A stretch of DNA of 64,000 nucleotides, from contig JAJEKV010000101.1 of the NCBI GenBank assembly GCA_021234155.1, positions 2,709,089 to 2,773,088 of the forward strand, given 5' to 3'. Source of the stretch: Isoetes taiwanensis. Lineage: Eukaryota; Streptophyta; Lycopodiopsida; Isoetales; Isoetaceae. Made by a program: the position numbers and the translations under genes. Numbering within the stretch: the first letter of the stretch is position 1; every line of letters begins with the position of its first letter. Below, piece after piece: positions 1 to 12,039 of the stretch. The notes under the pieces were generated by a model. It saw only the letters and a program-made list of their open reading frames with translations, made no database searches and was not told the origin of the DNA.

Positions 1-150
1 CCACACCTTTTTTTTAAAGAATATTTTTAAAATTTCGTTTCCCCTGTCATGCCCTTCACGTTCTTTGTGCAGCAGAGGCCTGCGCCTCTGCTGCGACCCT
101 AGCTGCGTCGATCCTACTGATCTAAGCAGTACTTCTACATGATTAACCAA

Positions 151-2689
151 ATGGCTATGATTCCCGCTTCTGTTTCAAACCCTAGTTGCATTTCTATGGA
201 TCAAACGGCTGCTATTTGGACGCCCAAAAATGTAGACCCTAAACCTCTATTTTTTTTCCTCTAGTTTTGTTTGCATGCTTTATTTTCTAGGTCGAAATGA
301 GGTTTGCAAGCACTATTGAGGAATTCAATGTTTACAGACTGCTTCCAAACGAAGGCAAGGATCCAGAAACTTTAACTTGGGCTGATTGCCCCACATCTGA
401 TTTTCCTAATGTGTGGAATCGTGAAGTGAAAGACAATAAGATCAAGCTCCACTAGGTAAAGCCAGAATTTATAGATGGTTTGCATGATTTGGTGCACAGG
501 ATTTATCAGAAAGGTTTAAAGAATAAGGAAGCTAGGACAGTTTTTGCTAGAGCTTTTGCATGGCAGCACACTCCAATGGCACTTGCTCATCCTGCAAAAT
601 TCATAGTGAATTGGGCTAGATTTGCATGGAATAGAATGCAGCTTTCACAGAGAAATACCCAAAAGAAAACTGATATGGAGGAAATAAATTTAAGGAACAT
701 TGCATTCGCTATTTCAGCCTTAGAGGCAGAATTGGATGTCTTGACTGGTGCACTTGCTTCATTACGACATGATCTTAAAGAAAAGGAAACTGAATTGGTC
801 AGTGTTAGTGGGATTTTGCAAGGATATGACCTTGCTGCTGCATCAATTTCATTGGACATACAGGAAATTAGGAAAGATCTAGAAGGCTTGAGAGCCATTT
901 GTCCAGATGAGGATGTAGCTTTGAAACAAAAAACTGATGAGAAATGTGCACTAGGTCTTTACCTGCTCACGATTTTGAAGAAAAAAAGGAGGCAGACATT
1001 CGGCAGGATTTAGAAGCAGAAATAAGTAGGATAAGTGCAGTAATTTATTTTAGGCAGGACAAGCAAGATGACTTGAAAACTAAACTAGGGAACCTGCAGC
1101 ATTTGAGGTCTTCATTCCTTAGCACCACACTGATCAGACCTTCTCCTGGAAACTGGACCATTGTAGATGGAATGAGTGGATGTGTAGTTTGTGGCATGGC
1201 ATTTAGTGTCACTTTTGTCATGCTTGTACAGCTACAATGTGGACACAAGTTCCACCTTTGGTGCTTCCAGAAGTGCATGCAAAATTATGCAACGTTTGCA
1301 ACCTAGAGCTGCCAACAGACTTGTATTCAGAGCTTGATTATCTTAATTTTGTCCCTAACATGGAGGATGAGGAAGATAAAGATAGTGAGACTGCAGCCAC
1401 TAAAGGTACATGCAGTCATAATAACGATGAATATATTGAATCTCCTCAGAAATTACAAGTGCGGAGACGTGCACAAACTCGATCCATGACAAGCCCTTTG
1501 AAATGTTAGTTTTATATTTTTATTTTATATTCAATAGTGCGGGTTATTTAATTGCATGTATCCAGCGGAAGAGAAACGTAAACGGTTAAAGAAGGCGCAT
1601 CTTGAAGACGAGGGATTTGCTAAAAATGAAGAAGCTGATTTGGAGCAGGGGGTTTTGATTAAGTGTTTAATAGTCAGTTCGGTATTTCGTTGCATTTGTA
1701 TTAAGACATAAGCAGGTGTGGAAGATAATTCGAGAGGCATGCAAGAAGTTGCGGGTAAGGAAGCAACAACTGATAAAGTTTCAGAAAAAGGTAATTTGCC
1801 TTACCCTTAAAATTCATTATGTGGACTAGTGGTTTCAGACTAGTGGTGTCAGACTAAGAGAAATTGCAGGAAATGAAGTTGTTCTGGGCGAGGAAGCACC
1901 ACATGATGAAGCTCCACTAGAGCAAGCAGCAGCTGATCAAGCTCCAATACAACAAGCAACCATAAAAAATGTTAAAGTTGGAAGAAAGGGTGTACCAAAA
2001 CGTTTCAGACCTTCAAATAGTTGTGATGCACCTGCTACAAGACAAAAGCAAAGAAAGGTAATGAAGTCAAGGGTCAATCAGAAGAATAAGGAGACTGCAA
2101 GCACTGGAAAAATTATAGACACTCAACTGACTGCTCCTGCAAGCACGAAGAAGAGTTGGGATGATACACCAATTGCTGCTGCAAGCACTGAAAAAACTTT
2201 GGATACAATAGGCCAGTAGAGAATAGATCAATGTTTTATTTGAAATCTTCAAGTACATTAGCATGTAATCTAAGAGTATTTTGAATGGCAGGTACAGGTG
2301 GCTCGTTTCACGCAGAGTCTTGGAACTCTAGCCAAATAAAAAAATTATGGTTTCCAACCCAGGCAGCTAATTGGCAAAGTACGAACCAGAACCCATTTGG
2401 TTATACAAATTTTCATGCTCCAATTTGCAACTTTACCTCTGAAAGTCCACCTTTTCTTGTTCCAAACCCTATTTTACCTTCTGCTACTGCAACTGATGAA
2501 ATTCAATCTCCCCTCCATGGTGACAGTCCACCTTTGCCTGTTCCAGACCCTATCTTACCTTCTGCGGACGAAGTGCAATCTCCCATCTGTGGTGACAGTC
2601 CACATGTGGCTGCAAATGAATCTGATACGGAAACGGACGCTGACAACGATATGACTTTGGAGCAATTTACCAGGAATATCGGACTTTAA
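151..2689 (+). pseudogene. Broken multi-exon coiled-coil/RING finger gene, family not recognised
   Basis: A coding trail can be followed from ATG 151 (MAMIPASVSNPSCISMDQ). A plausible intron from about 232 to 293 is followed by a long exon. Residues encoded at about 660-1,100 are heptad-rich and look like a coiled coil. At about 1,174-1,310 there is a RING-like set of ligands: CVVC, then CGHKFHLWC, then CNVC. Further exon-like pieces at about 1,565-1,650, 1,691-1,790 and 1,850-2,219 are acidic or Lys-rich and bounded by GT/AG. A Pro-rich last exon follows (2,285-2,689). It contains two tandem copies of a PILPSA...QSP...GDSP unit and ends DMTLEQFTRNIGL. An in-frame TAG at 453-455 and frame changes near 950 and within the RING near 1,290 argue for a pseudogene. 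RING proteins are often E3 ubiquitin ligases, but I cannot name this family. It could instead be an accessory gene of a transposon. Confidence 0.5.
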
Positions 2690-4197
2690 CATGCTCGTCT
2701 AGATATTTTGATAACATGCTCATGTAGATATTTTGTGTAAAATGTCAACTTTTATGACCAGACTGAAAAAAGTTTTTTGTTTTGAGATAATATAACAGGA
2801 TGTAAAACGAGTGCATATTGTCATAAGTTCTGTTTGTAATTTTGGATAACTGAATATATGCTTTAAAAGAAAAGTGCATTGACTCTTTGATTGTAAAAAT
2901 CGAGGCTTTTGTTTTTTATATTGAACCTATAAAGCCCTTGATATTCTACATTGTGATTATCAAGGCTTTAAATGGCCTGATAGGCAACATGATGTTTCAT
3001 TTACAAATAATACTAGTTATAGTGCACGGCGTTGCCGGGCTTTAGATCCATGTGAACTTGACAGGACTAAATGGTTTGATATCTATTTTTTAAATTTGAT
3101 TTTTCTGATGTGTTACCTTCCTAGAGCAGACAGCTGATGCGTTCCACTTCCTGAATCGGGTTCTATGGTCAGTCTGTGGCCCTTAGGAAACTAATGTTTG
3201 TGACGTGCAAATGTTCTAAAAATATATAGCACTCCATTCATATTTCATGGATCAATTAAAATTGTGGATGGCTATTGTGATCACCCCTCGAAAAAATAGC
3301 ATGTGGTTTTTGATGGGAAAACATGAGTTTATACATATTTATTGTTACTATTTCTTTTGTCTAGTGCTAATAATGTATTTTGTTAAGGTGTGCATTAACA
3401 AATCATTGAACCACCAAACTTGAAGAGTTATTAGACATAGACATGAAAAGCTACGTGCAAGCCGTGTACTACTTGTATTATATCCAACCACGGAGTTATA
3501 GTTATAGTTATAGTATAGTTGCAATTTTGTTGACGTGAACAAAAATAGTTGCAATATTAGACAATAGGATAAAAGAACCCTATTTGTCGCATTATTAGAC
3601 AATAGGATAAAAGAACCATATTTGTCTTTGATGGCATCAGAAACCATTCAAAGGCCACTCTCTTGCTTATGGTCCTCCAATGAGTGCGGCCATGTCACAT
3701 CATATCGAGTTTAGCATGGAAGGTCGATGCTACAAGGGGGAGTGAAGCTCGAAAAACTATTGTGTGGTAGGGCAACACAATGTATACATGTCCAATGAAG
3801 AATTTATGCGAATTTATGCTATAAACTTATGCACCATAGAACCACACTTATACACCTATCGTATATATTCAAACGAAGTTGGTATCTATACAAAGGACAT
3901 ATATTAGAAAAAATGCATTGAACTTACCAAGTTGCACAACCATGAAACTGTAGCCATATAAAAGATTCAGACATTTATAATCTAGAAGACCTTTTATCAA
4001 AAGATTTCTAGAAGGGGAGGCATGACATTGATCAAATTATGTTAATCAAAAAGCTGTATACCAGTAATATTTCACATCTTGGTTGCACCTCTTAGGATTA
4101 AGAGTTGTGAAATCGTCGGTAGTAAGTATCAATCATATCTCATGGAAATGCTTTTTTAAACTAAGTTTGGATGTTGGATACAGGTTTCATGGAGGGG
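2690..4197. other. Non-coding stretch, no gene seen
   Basis: This stretch is AT-rich and has no convincing exon on either strand. The only structure I see is a short direct duplication near 3,560-3,625, where the phrase ATTAGACAATAGGATAAAAG occurs twice about 40 bp apart. Confidence 0.5.
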
Positions 4198-4255
4198 GAA
4201 TAGAATAGAATAGATTTTTTAACGTCCACGGAGACCAATAGGTCATGGGAGGGGG
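4198..4255 (-). mobile_element. Severely 5'-truncated LINE 3' end with (CTATTC)-type tail
   Basis: Reading the plus strand, GAATAGAATAGAATAG is followed by ATTTTTTAACGTCCACGGAGACCAATAGGTCATGGG. The same order occurs at 38,593-38,660, where GAATGAGAATGA repeats precede ATTTTTTATCGTCCACTGAGGCCAATCAGCCTATGGG next to a recognisable LINE coding end. The match suggests a very short insertion of the same LINE family, with a short tandem-repeat tail at its 3' end, on the minus strand. Confidence 0.5.
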
Positions 4256-4389
4256 AGAGAGGGGCTAGTTGAGCATTTGGGTTCTACATGTCTATTAAAG
4301 TTTGAATTTCGATCGAAAAATACCCCAGAACCTTGAAAATTCACACTATAGTTTGGAAATAGCAGGAAGGAATGGAGTATGAGTATGTA

Positions 4390-4680
4390 GTTAAGCTAGA
4401 CCCAACAGGCACAGTTTAGAAATAGCAGGGTTTTCTTGCTAGAAATAGCAATTTTTCTTGTTACTTCTAGCTGGAATGGAGCAAATTTCCTGCTCAAAAT
4501 AGCAATGTTTCTGGTTACTTCCAGTAGGCATAGAGGAGTGAGTATATAGCTGGTAGGCTGGGCTAGATCCAGTAGGAAATGTGTCATGTGCTTCAAGAAT
4601 TTCGCAAACCAAGGCTGGGCTAGATCCAGTAGGAAATGTGTCGTGTGCTTCAAGAATGTCGCAAACCAAGGTCTAGGATG
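4390..4680. repeat. Short local tandem duplications
   Basis: A unit of about 57 bp beginning GCTGGGCTAGATCCAGTAGG occurs twice in a row (about 4,556-4,612 and 4,613-4,670). Both copies continue through AAATGTGTC, TGTGCTTCAAGAAT and TCGCAAACCAAG. Just before it, AGAAATAGCA-type phrases recur at 4,418, 4,440 and 4,496. No coding function is evident. Confidence 0.6.
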
Positions 4681-5440
4681 CATTCTTAACAATTGACGTT
4701 TGTTGAAAAAGCAAGGCCTAGGATACATTTAACAATAAAAGCTTGACTGCCATTGTTCTGATGTGGCCAACGAAGTTCAGTGTTTAGAAATTCTTGCCTA
4801 ATGTCCATATTGGACCAAGAGTTGGCCAAGTCAAAATGAAGTTACATAAGTAGGCTAATTGGAGCACTTATAGCAATGTGAGACATGTTTTGAGCAATGC
4901 TAGCATTGAAATATTGTATTCCAATTCGATCAAAAGAGTTGAAACATTGTATACAATCATTAAAAGATAGATATACTAATAACTTATCCATTTCATGCAT
5001 TTTCCATGTCCATGTTTGGTCAAAGTATAGGTCAAAATGACTAATGCTATTGGTCAAAGTTTTAGGTCAAGATGACTCCCTAGTGCTATTACGAAGCTCC
5101 TTAGAACAATTTTCCTTGGCATCATATTAGGCTTGAAAGATTGCATGTAAAAAATCATGACTATTAGTCAACCCATAAATGTAAAATACATCTATTATGT
5201 AAGTTTATGTCTTGTTCTTGTTCTTTCTTTTTGACCTTTGTTTCTTTTCAAATATGGCAATTCTATCATTCGTTTCCTTTAAAATTATGCTCATTATTGG
5301 TCTATAACCATCTCTCGTGACCAAACGCTTTTTTTAACATTAACCCCCTCAAAACCATTAGTTGACCTTTTTACTGCATACTTCAATGTGGATCCAAGCA
5401 GTGCTATGCAATTGAAGACGACTTGTTCCATGCAAAGAAT

Positions 5441-5453
5441 GTGCCCCAAATGG
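5441..5453. repeat. Target site duplication, left copy
   Basis: GTGCCCCAAATGG lies immediately before the oligo(T) of the LINE. It matches 7,318-7,330 exactly. Confidence 0.9.
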
Positions 5454-7317
5454 TTTTTTTTTTTTTTTTTTTGAAGGACGACAAGCTTTATTCACCAACT
5501 AAAAACCAAAGCAACATAAAATGCAAAGACGGGATTATAACCCCAGTGGACAAATCGATCCAACTGAGCACAACCACCTGCCTATGCAAAAGAATGAATC
5601 TGAAGGTAAGTATGCCAGATCAGTACTTTCTTCTCTTGATCAAGAGAAGAACAATTGTAAGCCATAACAATTTTATTTTGCGCCCATTGAAGAACAATCT
5701 CATCTCGGCAAGATCTTCACCCTTAAAGATAAACAACCTCCCTTCTCTTCGGATTGACCATAAAAGCCAGACCACATGCGAGATGAAAAGCTCAAGCTTT
5801 TAGTTTGGGCCAAGCATCGGGATTGATAGCAAGCAAAATTTTTGGCTAGATCGACGCGTGCCAAAAAAGGGTCAACAACCAAAACCATGCCTGCCCGGCC
5901 GCTCACACAAGAAAAAACAATGCTCAATACTCTCAACCCTTTCTTTGGCATAAAGGATGAGCTTTAAATCCGATTATCCATTTTATGGACTAACTGTTGA
6001 CTCACGAGGCATCTATGGATCACTTGCCATCACAAAACTACTACTTTGGGATGAAGCGGCTTTTATCCCATACCCATATCCAAACACTTTTCCATTGTGG
6101 GCGAGGGACCGAAGATGCCACCTATTAGATGGAGGCGGGATCTCGAATGCAAAAGCAATTTATACTAACGTAAGACACAAACCGCCACGGCTGGATATCC
6201 CGATGGCAACCCCATATACGACTACCTCAATCTGTGGACCAGAATCCTGTGGCAACAATGCAACAATATGATTCCAGATTACTCTGTCCCATGTGTACAA
6301 CAAGAACTTTGTTCTAAATGCTTCCCATGGCATGAGATGACCGAGACTCATACCAAGCCGCAATAGTGGCGATACCACCGCTACCCATCGTCGTTATGTC
6401 TTGGGATGAACAACCACACTTAGAGGCACATTCTGCGAGTGTCCCGCAAAGGAATCCACCAACGGCATGGAGTGGACAACCCGAAGACATGCCTACGGAT
6501 TAATATGGAAAAGAGACCGACAAGGTGTCCCAAGCAAAGAAGCAACCCCTTTAGAAAGGGAGAAGCATTAGGATACGGATGCATATGATAAAGCAAAGCC
6601 CAAGGAAGGAGGGGCTTAATGGTGGCCTTATGAAATGGGAGACAATGCTGAATCGACTACACCAACAACCTCAGGCCAGGAGAATCATCCTTACCAATGA
6701 AAATCCTCCAAATGAACTTTTGATATCATCACCTTGCTTTGGAGGTGAAAATCCAACATACCAAGACCACCACTGCCTTTAGGTCTAATGCATTTCGCCC
6801 AAGCTACCTTGACCACTTTGCTCCTAACTCATTTCCACCCCAAATAAAATTTCGACACTACGCACAATCTCCTCCATCTTACCTTTGCTGGAGCTAATAG
6901 AAAGCGACGCGCCATGTAGACATGAGTATTACTAAGAACACATTTAGCGATTGATGATTCTAGGGCATGGACGGGTTTAGTTGTATTCCACCAAAACAAG
7001 TGCTTTTGCAACCCACTAATGATTTCATCCCAAGCATCCTGAAGCGAGGCGTGAATTCCAACTGGGATACCAAGCAACTTTGTGGTATTGCCATGCAGAA
7101 GAATCTTCCATGGATAGTCCAAAATACAGGGAGGGATGGGACTGTCCAACGTCCACAAAGCTGTACATTTTTGCCACCCTTCAAGAACTCCTGATGCTAA
7201 GGAGAATGTGTCTAATAATAGCTTAGCATTACGAAGATTCTCAGCCTCAACAATTAGGAACAAAAAAGTGTCATCGGCATATTGGTTACATACCTCTTGA
7301 GAACCATCGTCCATTGG
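5454..7317 (-). mobile_element. 5'-truncated LINE retrotransposon (L1-like) with poly(A) and 13-bp target duplication
   Basis: On the minus strand the element opens inside the reverse transcriptase with the catalytic motif QYADDTFLF (near 7,280). It continues through the thumb-like segment with TTKLLGIPVG and ARRFL. Near 5,930-5,880 it reaches a zf-RVT-like block: IEHC is visible as a frame-shifted remnant, then CERPGRHGFG. Several stops and frame changes show it is dead. Its 3' end is a run of 19 A (T on the plus strand, 5,454-5,472). Both sides carry the same 13 bp, GTGCCCCAAATGG (5,441-5,453 and 7,318-7,330), a perfect target site duplication. This fixes both ends of a 1,864-bp insertion. 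The perfect duplication with a decayed coding region suggests moderate age. Confidence 0.92.
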
Positions 7318-7330
7318 GTGCCCCAAATGG
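7318..7330. repeat. Target site duplication, right copy
   Basis: GTGCCCCAAATGG directly follows the truncated 5' end of the minus-strand LINE. It is identical to 5,441-5,453. Confidence 0.9.
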
Positions 7331-8107
7331 CTTTGTCCTGCAACAAAAGGATTCTGTCTGAAATAACTTAAGATAAGGGAATAAGGGAATATCAAACTTG
7401 AGTAAAAAAAAAACCGCACGCTAAACGTCACCACTGGCGCCTTTAAGATAACAGGACTCATCATGTGCAATGCACAAATCTTTAAGGTGCAATGATGGCA
7501 GCCTATTACTTACTTGCATACCTCTTCCTGGTTCAACTGCCCTCTAGCTGAATATTTTCCCTTACCAACTTGGTTGGAAATGTGTCTTAAGTACATAGCA
7601 GTAATAAAATGAGTGAGCATATTTTCCTAACTGGACAGATCCCATACATTCATGGCAGCATTTTGACCATTTACATCAAATACATCATTTGAAGAATTCA
7701 TGTTTTGCTAACCTGACACGAAAAACTGTACTATACTTTGAATATCAGAAACATCTAGAATATTCAGGTGTTAGTCTTTTTTGCAATCTATGCTCTGCAT
7801 AGCTTGAAGCTATGGTGTCTGCAATAGTCTAACCACTAAATGAAGCTACACTACTATAATCTGCAACAATAAAATTCGTGCAGCTATAAAGTATCAATGC
7901 TTGACTTCTGCTAACAGCTAACAGCACAATAATATATTCGAAGCGACTCGCCAAGCTGCCAATAGACTAAAACAAATGCAATAAATCAACGTTAGAACAA
8001 TCAGCCGATACAATAATGAAATCAAGTAGTTAAAGATGAGTATTGATTGTAAACAAAAAATAACGATAATAGTGGTATCATAAGCTCAAAACGACAATTA
8101 CCTCGAG

Positions 8108-10520
8108 GGCAATGGGATAGAAGGACAATGGACTAAACGTTTTTGCATGTCTCCCTTTCTTGGTTACTGATAGATGTTTGTGTCTCTGTTCTTGGCATCT
8201 CACCATTGTCTTTTGGAGTTGTATCTACTGCGGGATTGCTTGGACTATTGGCAGTTGTTGCTGCGGTCCTTGTACTGCAATAGACACAGAAGCTGATGGC
8301 AAAGCCATTGTTAGCCCAATGCTTGCGGTTACTGCTGTTGTTTCTGGTATCGTGGTGCTTGTTGCAGTTAAGATTGTCGTTCCTCTGTGGAAGTAGGTTG
8401 CCATGATTGTATAAGACTTGAATGCCGCTGAAGCGCCCTAGTCATTACAAAAGCACTCTATATCTACCTTTTTTCCATCTTTCTTCCAAATTCACATGCA
8501 GCTTCAATTAAAATTTTTACTAACCTGTTGTAGCTGTGGTGAGAGTCCAATTTGCTTTTGGCTTGCACTTGAAAGATGTGAAAGTTGTGTAGCTGCTGCA
8601 GCATTTAAAAAGGGACTACCATGCAATGGTGTCTCTTGGAATCTAATGAAATTCATAGAAGTTGCTACGTGATGGACATGTGAATTACGCATCAAGTGTT
8701 TTTCAAGATTACCTCCCTGTACATTATGGCTGTTCAAAAAGTGAAATATGGCTCCACAAAACCTTGTGCACTTGGAATTCTAGACTATAAAAAATTGATG
8801 TCTCTAGCCAACATAGTATGAATGTCGTAACTCCACTACTAACGATGCAATCACTAAGGCAACACTTTTTAGTCATGCAGTTAGGATTTGTAAATCTTCA
8901 TTGCTAACAGTCCCTTTGTGCTCTGAGTATATGTCTTTTATGCTGATGAAATGCAGCCATTACACAGTTCTAAATCTCTCTTTTTAGCTCGCATATATTA
9001 AGTCAGGTATTCTAACATCAACATAAAATTTAGACGACCACATATCCCATTCTTCGTGTCATGCACAATTCATTGGCCGTCACAAAACAATGATATATAT
9101 CCTGATCCTTGTCTAGAAAAAAATTCAAATACATTTTTGCAGCATGCATTTAGCTCTTGAAATTGAAATTTTTACCATGGGCTTACCTTTGTATAACATA
9201 TAACAATCAAACAGCCGTTCAATAGTGCATGTGCCTCCAACTTTGCTCTATTTTCATGCATCCCTTCCCAATCCCGATCCTATTTTGGGCGAGAAACCTC
9301 CAATCCAATGTTCAACCATAGATTTATTATTCTTGATATCATATAAGAGCGGCTTCAGTGAGAGAAGGCAAATCAAAACTCATATCAACATACCCTAATC
9401 AAACCAATAATGATCGATTCAGATTATCCGGCAGAAAAGATACTTGACTATAGGGATTGACCATTCTCCATGAACCAGATACCTGGATATTTCTGTCTTT
9501 GTGGTTCCCTAAGAAAGAAACTAACCTGTAACGAAAATAAGAAATGAACAAACAAAGTTATTTCATGAAATAAGCGAAAAGAGATCCTACATGTCCAACC
9601 ATAGATAATAAACTAAGGTTGGGTCCTCCTCATTGAGCTCTCCATGCGCCACAAAATGATATGGGATGAACCCAATGCAACACTGGCAATTGTAAAAGTG
9701 CCCTAAAATCATAACCTTTGCCCACATCCTCATCTCTTCGCTTACATTGCCTTTTTTGGATCAAAGAATATAAATACAGACAAACAAGAAGATCTCAATT
9801 CAAAAAACTAATTATCGGGCTTCAAACACAATATCTGCACTGCACTTGCAAACAGGAAAATGCAATTTATATTTATCATGTAAATAGACTTATGTTTGTC
9901 TCAAATAGGAGATGAACCGATGTAGAAAAAGGTGACGTTGGAATTCCAAAGGCATGAATAACCTTAATCGACGGTGCTCAGTATGTCACCCTACAAAAAC
10001 TTCAAAAGCTCAACTCTTCTGAGATCTGCAGCATGTGAAAATGAAGATAAACAGAACCATGATCTCATCTACAAAGCATTTAGATGATGCAACGAACTTG
10101 ATGTAGCAAACCCTGATGCACAAATTGTAAAGAAGATTAAGATTGAAAAACAAAAATTGAACTTTTAAAGGTCCGCAATAATAGTGGCGAATAGAAGAAA
10201 ACCTAGAACATGAGAGGAAATATTGGATTATCAGTTTTTGCATCAGAAACTTTATATGAAGAAAATGCATCTTTTATAGAAAGAAAGTGCATCAAATTAG
10301 ATATTGCAAATAAGAACCTTAAAACCTCCAGAGCATCTTCTCCAAATGTCGACCCTAATAATTTTGGCCTGTAAGTTGGCCGATGAGACTTGATGCAGAA
10401 AAACAAAGCCAAAAAAAATGGCACCCAGCAGTGAGCAAAACGACGCCTTCAGAAGATCGTACCCAGAGCAGTAGAATCAGACGAAATAAGAGGATGATTT
10501 TTACCTGCCATCCTGCTTCT
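8108..10520 (-). pseudogene. Possible unassigned minus-strand spliced gene or remnant
   Basis: Three minus-strand pieces look exon-like. One starts ATGGCAG (near 10,510) followed by GTAAAA. One near 10,370 encodes HRPTYRPKLLGSTFGEDALE and is bounded by AG and GT. One (about 8,715-8,526) encodes GGNLEKHLMRNSHVHHVATS and continues to a Gln-rich end, followed by GTTAGT. The last is in phase with a downstream piece (8,397 down to about 8,150) that ends in a stop shortly after QTSISNQERETCKNV. I recognise no family, and the introns would be long. It may be a real lowly expressed gene, a remnant, or chance. The plus strand at 8,160-8,396 is open but looks like a mirror of this piece. Confidence 0.25.
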
Positions 10521-10899
10521 ATGCCGTTAAAATCGTCCTAATATGATCCGGACTAAATTTGAGAGAGGGCGGAGATGATCAGGCAAAAGTTTCTATGAGC
10601 TGCATGCCGAAAAACCTTGAGCTTAGCAATCGTGGCGTGTATCCAGTTGCAATCGGATAAGGAGTGCCAGGAAAACCCAAAATCATATAACTGAAATTTC
10701 TCCCGATTTTGGAAATGCCGAGAATTTATTCCGGCACCAAAAAAACCCAAAACCTTAGGAAAATAATTTAACAAAAATTCCCAAAACGTTTTCCACCAAA
10801 CCGGAAAATTCAAATTTAAACAATAGGATTTATGTTTCATTTGATACAAGATTTAAAAAATGTTCTAAGACTGAACGGTGGTCTTTTTGGAAATTGTTC

Positions 10900-11990
10900 T
10901 GAATACCTTGTCAATATCACTTTGCCATTTAACCAATATCAATTCATCAGTATAACCAGTATCACTTCACCATTTAAATTCATTATCATTTCACCATCTC
11001 CAACACTAATGTCAATACATGGGGACCAAAAAATTGGTTGAAAAACAAATCACATTGGAATTTCAAATCACAAAAAAAAATATTGAATCTTGTAAGAGGA
11101 AATTGGCTTCCCCATGCCTACCAAGTTCACCATAACATGTAAACACAACACTTTTGCCAGACTACATGTAACATTACTTCACCATAACATGTAATCCATT
11201 GCAGTCAGACTACTTAAATAGATCATAATTCCAACCTGACCTATCTAGCAGAATGAAATGAATCATGCGCAGTCCTGCCAAAGCACAACATATGTCCTGC
11301 TAGATAGAAAATGCAAAAGACCTTTTCACAGAATACATGGAGAAAGCCCAGCATATGTCCTGATAAGTACAGAATGCAGACTGTTCACCTGTTCAAGCTG
11401 CACCACTGAAGCTCACCGCAGTATAATCTCATGATATCAGACTGCCTAAGGCTTCCCCATGCCTACCAAGTTCACTATAGCATGTAAACACAACACTTCT
11501 GCCAGAAAATAGTCAACTCCAGAGAACTTATGCTACATTAATGATATGTTCTTCATTAATATGGTTTCACCATAACATGTGAACACAATACTTCTCCCAG
11601 AAGATAGTCAACTCCAGAGAACTTATGCTACATTAATGATATGTTCTTCATTAATATGGTTTCTCCAATCAAACCTTTTGCACCCATCGAACCTTTTGCT
11701 AAGCTCTTACTAGGTGCAGATAGAGTATATTAAGAGATTGACAACCCATTGTAGATGGTAATCCATTGCAGTCAGACTACTTAAATAGACCATCATTCCA
11801 ACCTGACCTATCTAGCAGAATCAAATGAATCATGCGCAGTCCTGCCAAAGCACAACATATGTCCTGCTAGATACAAAATGCAAAAGACCTTTTCACAGAA
11901 TACATGGAGAAAATCCAACATATATCCTGATAAGTACAAAGTGCAGACTATTCACCTGTTCAAGCTATTTCCTGCAACTATTTCCTTATA
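10900..11990. repeat. Locally duplicated non-coding block
   Basis: A segment of about 170 bp beginning CCAACCTGACCTATCTAGCA occurs at about 11,231-11,398 and again at 11,798-11,966 with few changes. Other phrases are also doubled. GTAATCCATTGCAGTCAGAC is at about 11,190 and 11,759. CTTCCCCATGCCTACCAAGT is at about 11,108 and 11,452. A 60-bp stretch ending TTCATTAATATGGTTT is at about 11,505 and 11,600. The order suggests serial tandem duplication. No coding role is visible. Confidence 0.8.
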
Positions 11991-12039
11991 TTGCCTGCAA
12001 AAATAATTTGAATATGTAACAAAAAATTGAGAAGCATAC

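Noticed and set aside
5957-6271. Plus-strand open frame within the LINE
   Set aside because: It lies antisense to the LINE coding trail and has no recognised domain.
8160-8396. Hydrophobic Cys-rich plus-strand frame that could be read as a small membrane protein
   Set aside because: It mirrors a plausible minus-strand exon with splice-like borders and has no start context or neighbours that support it.
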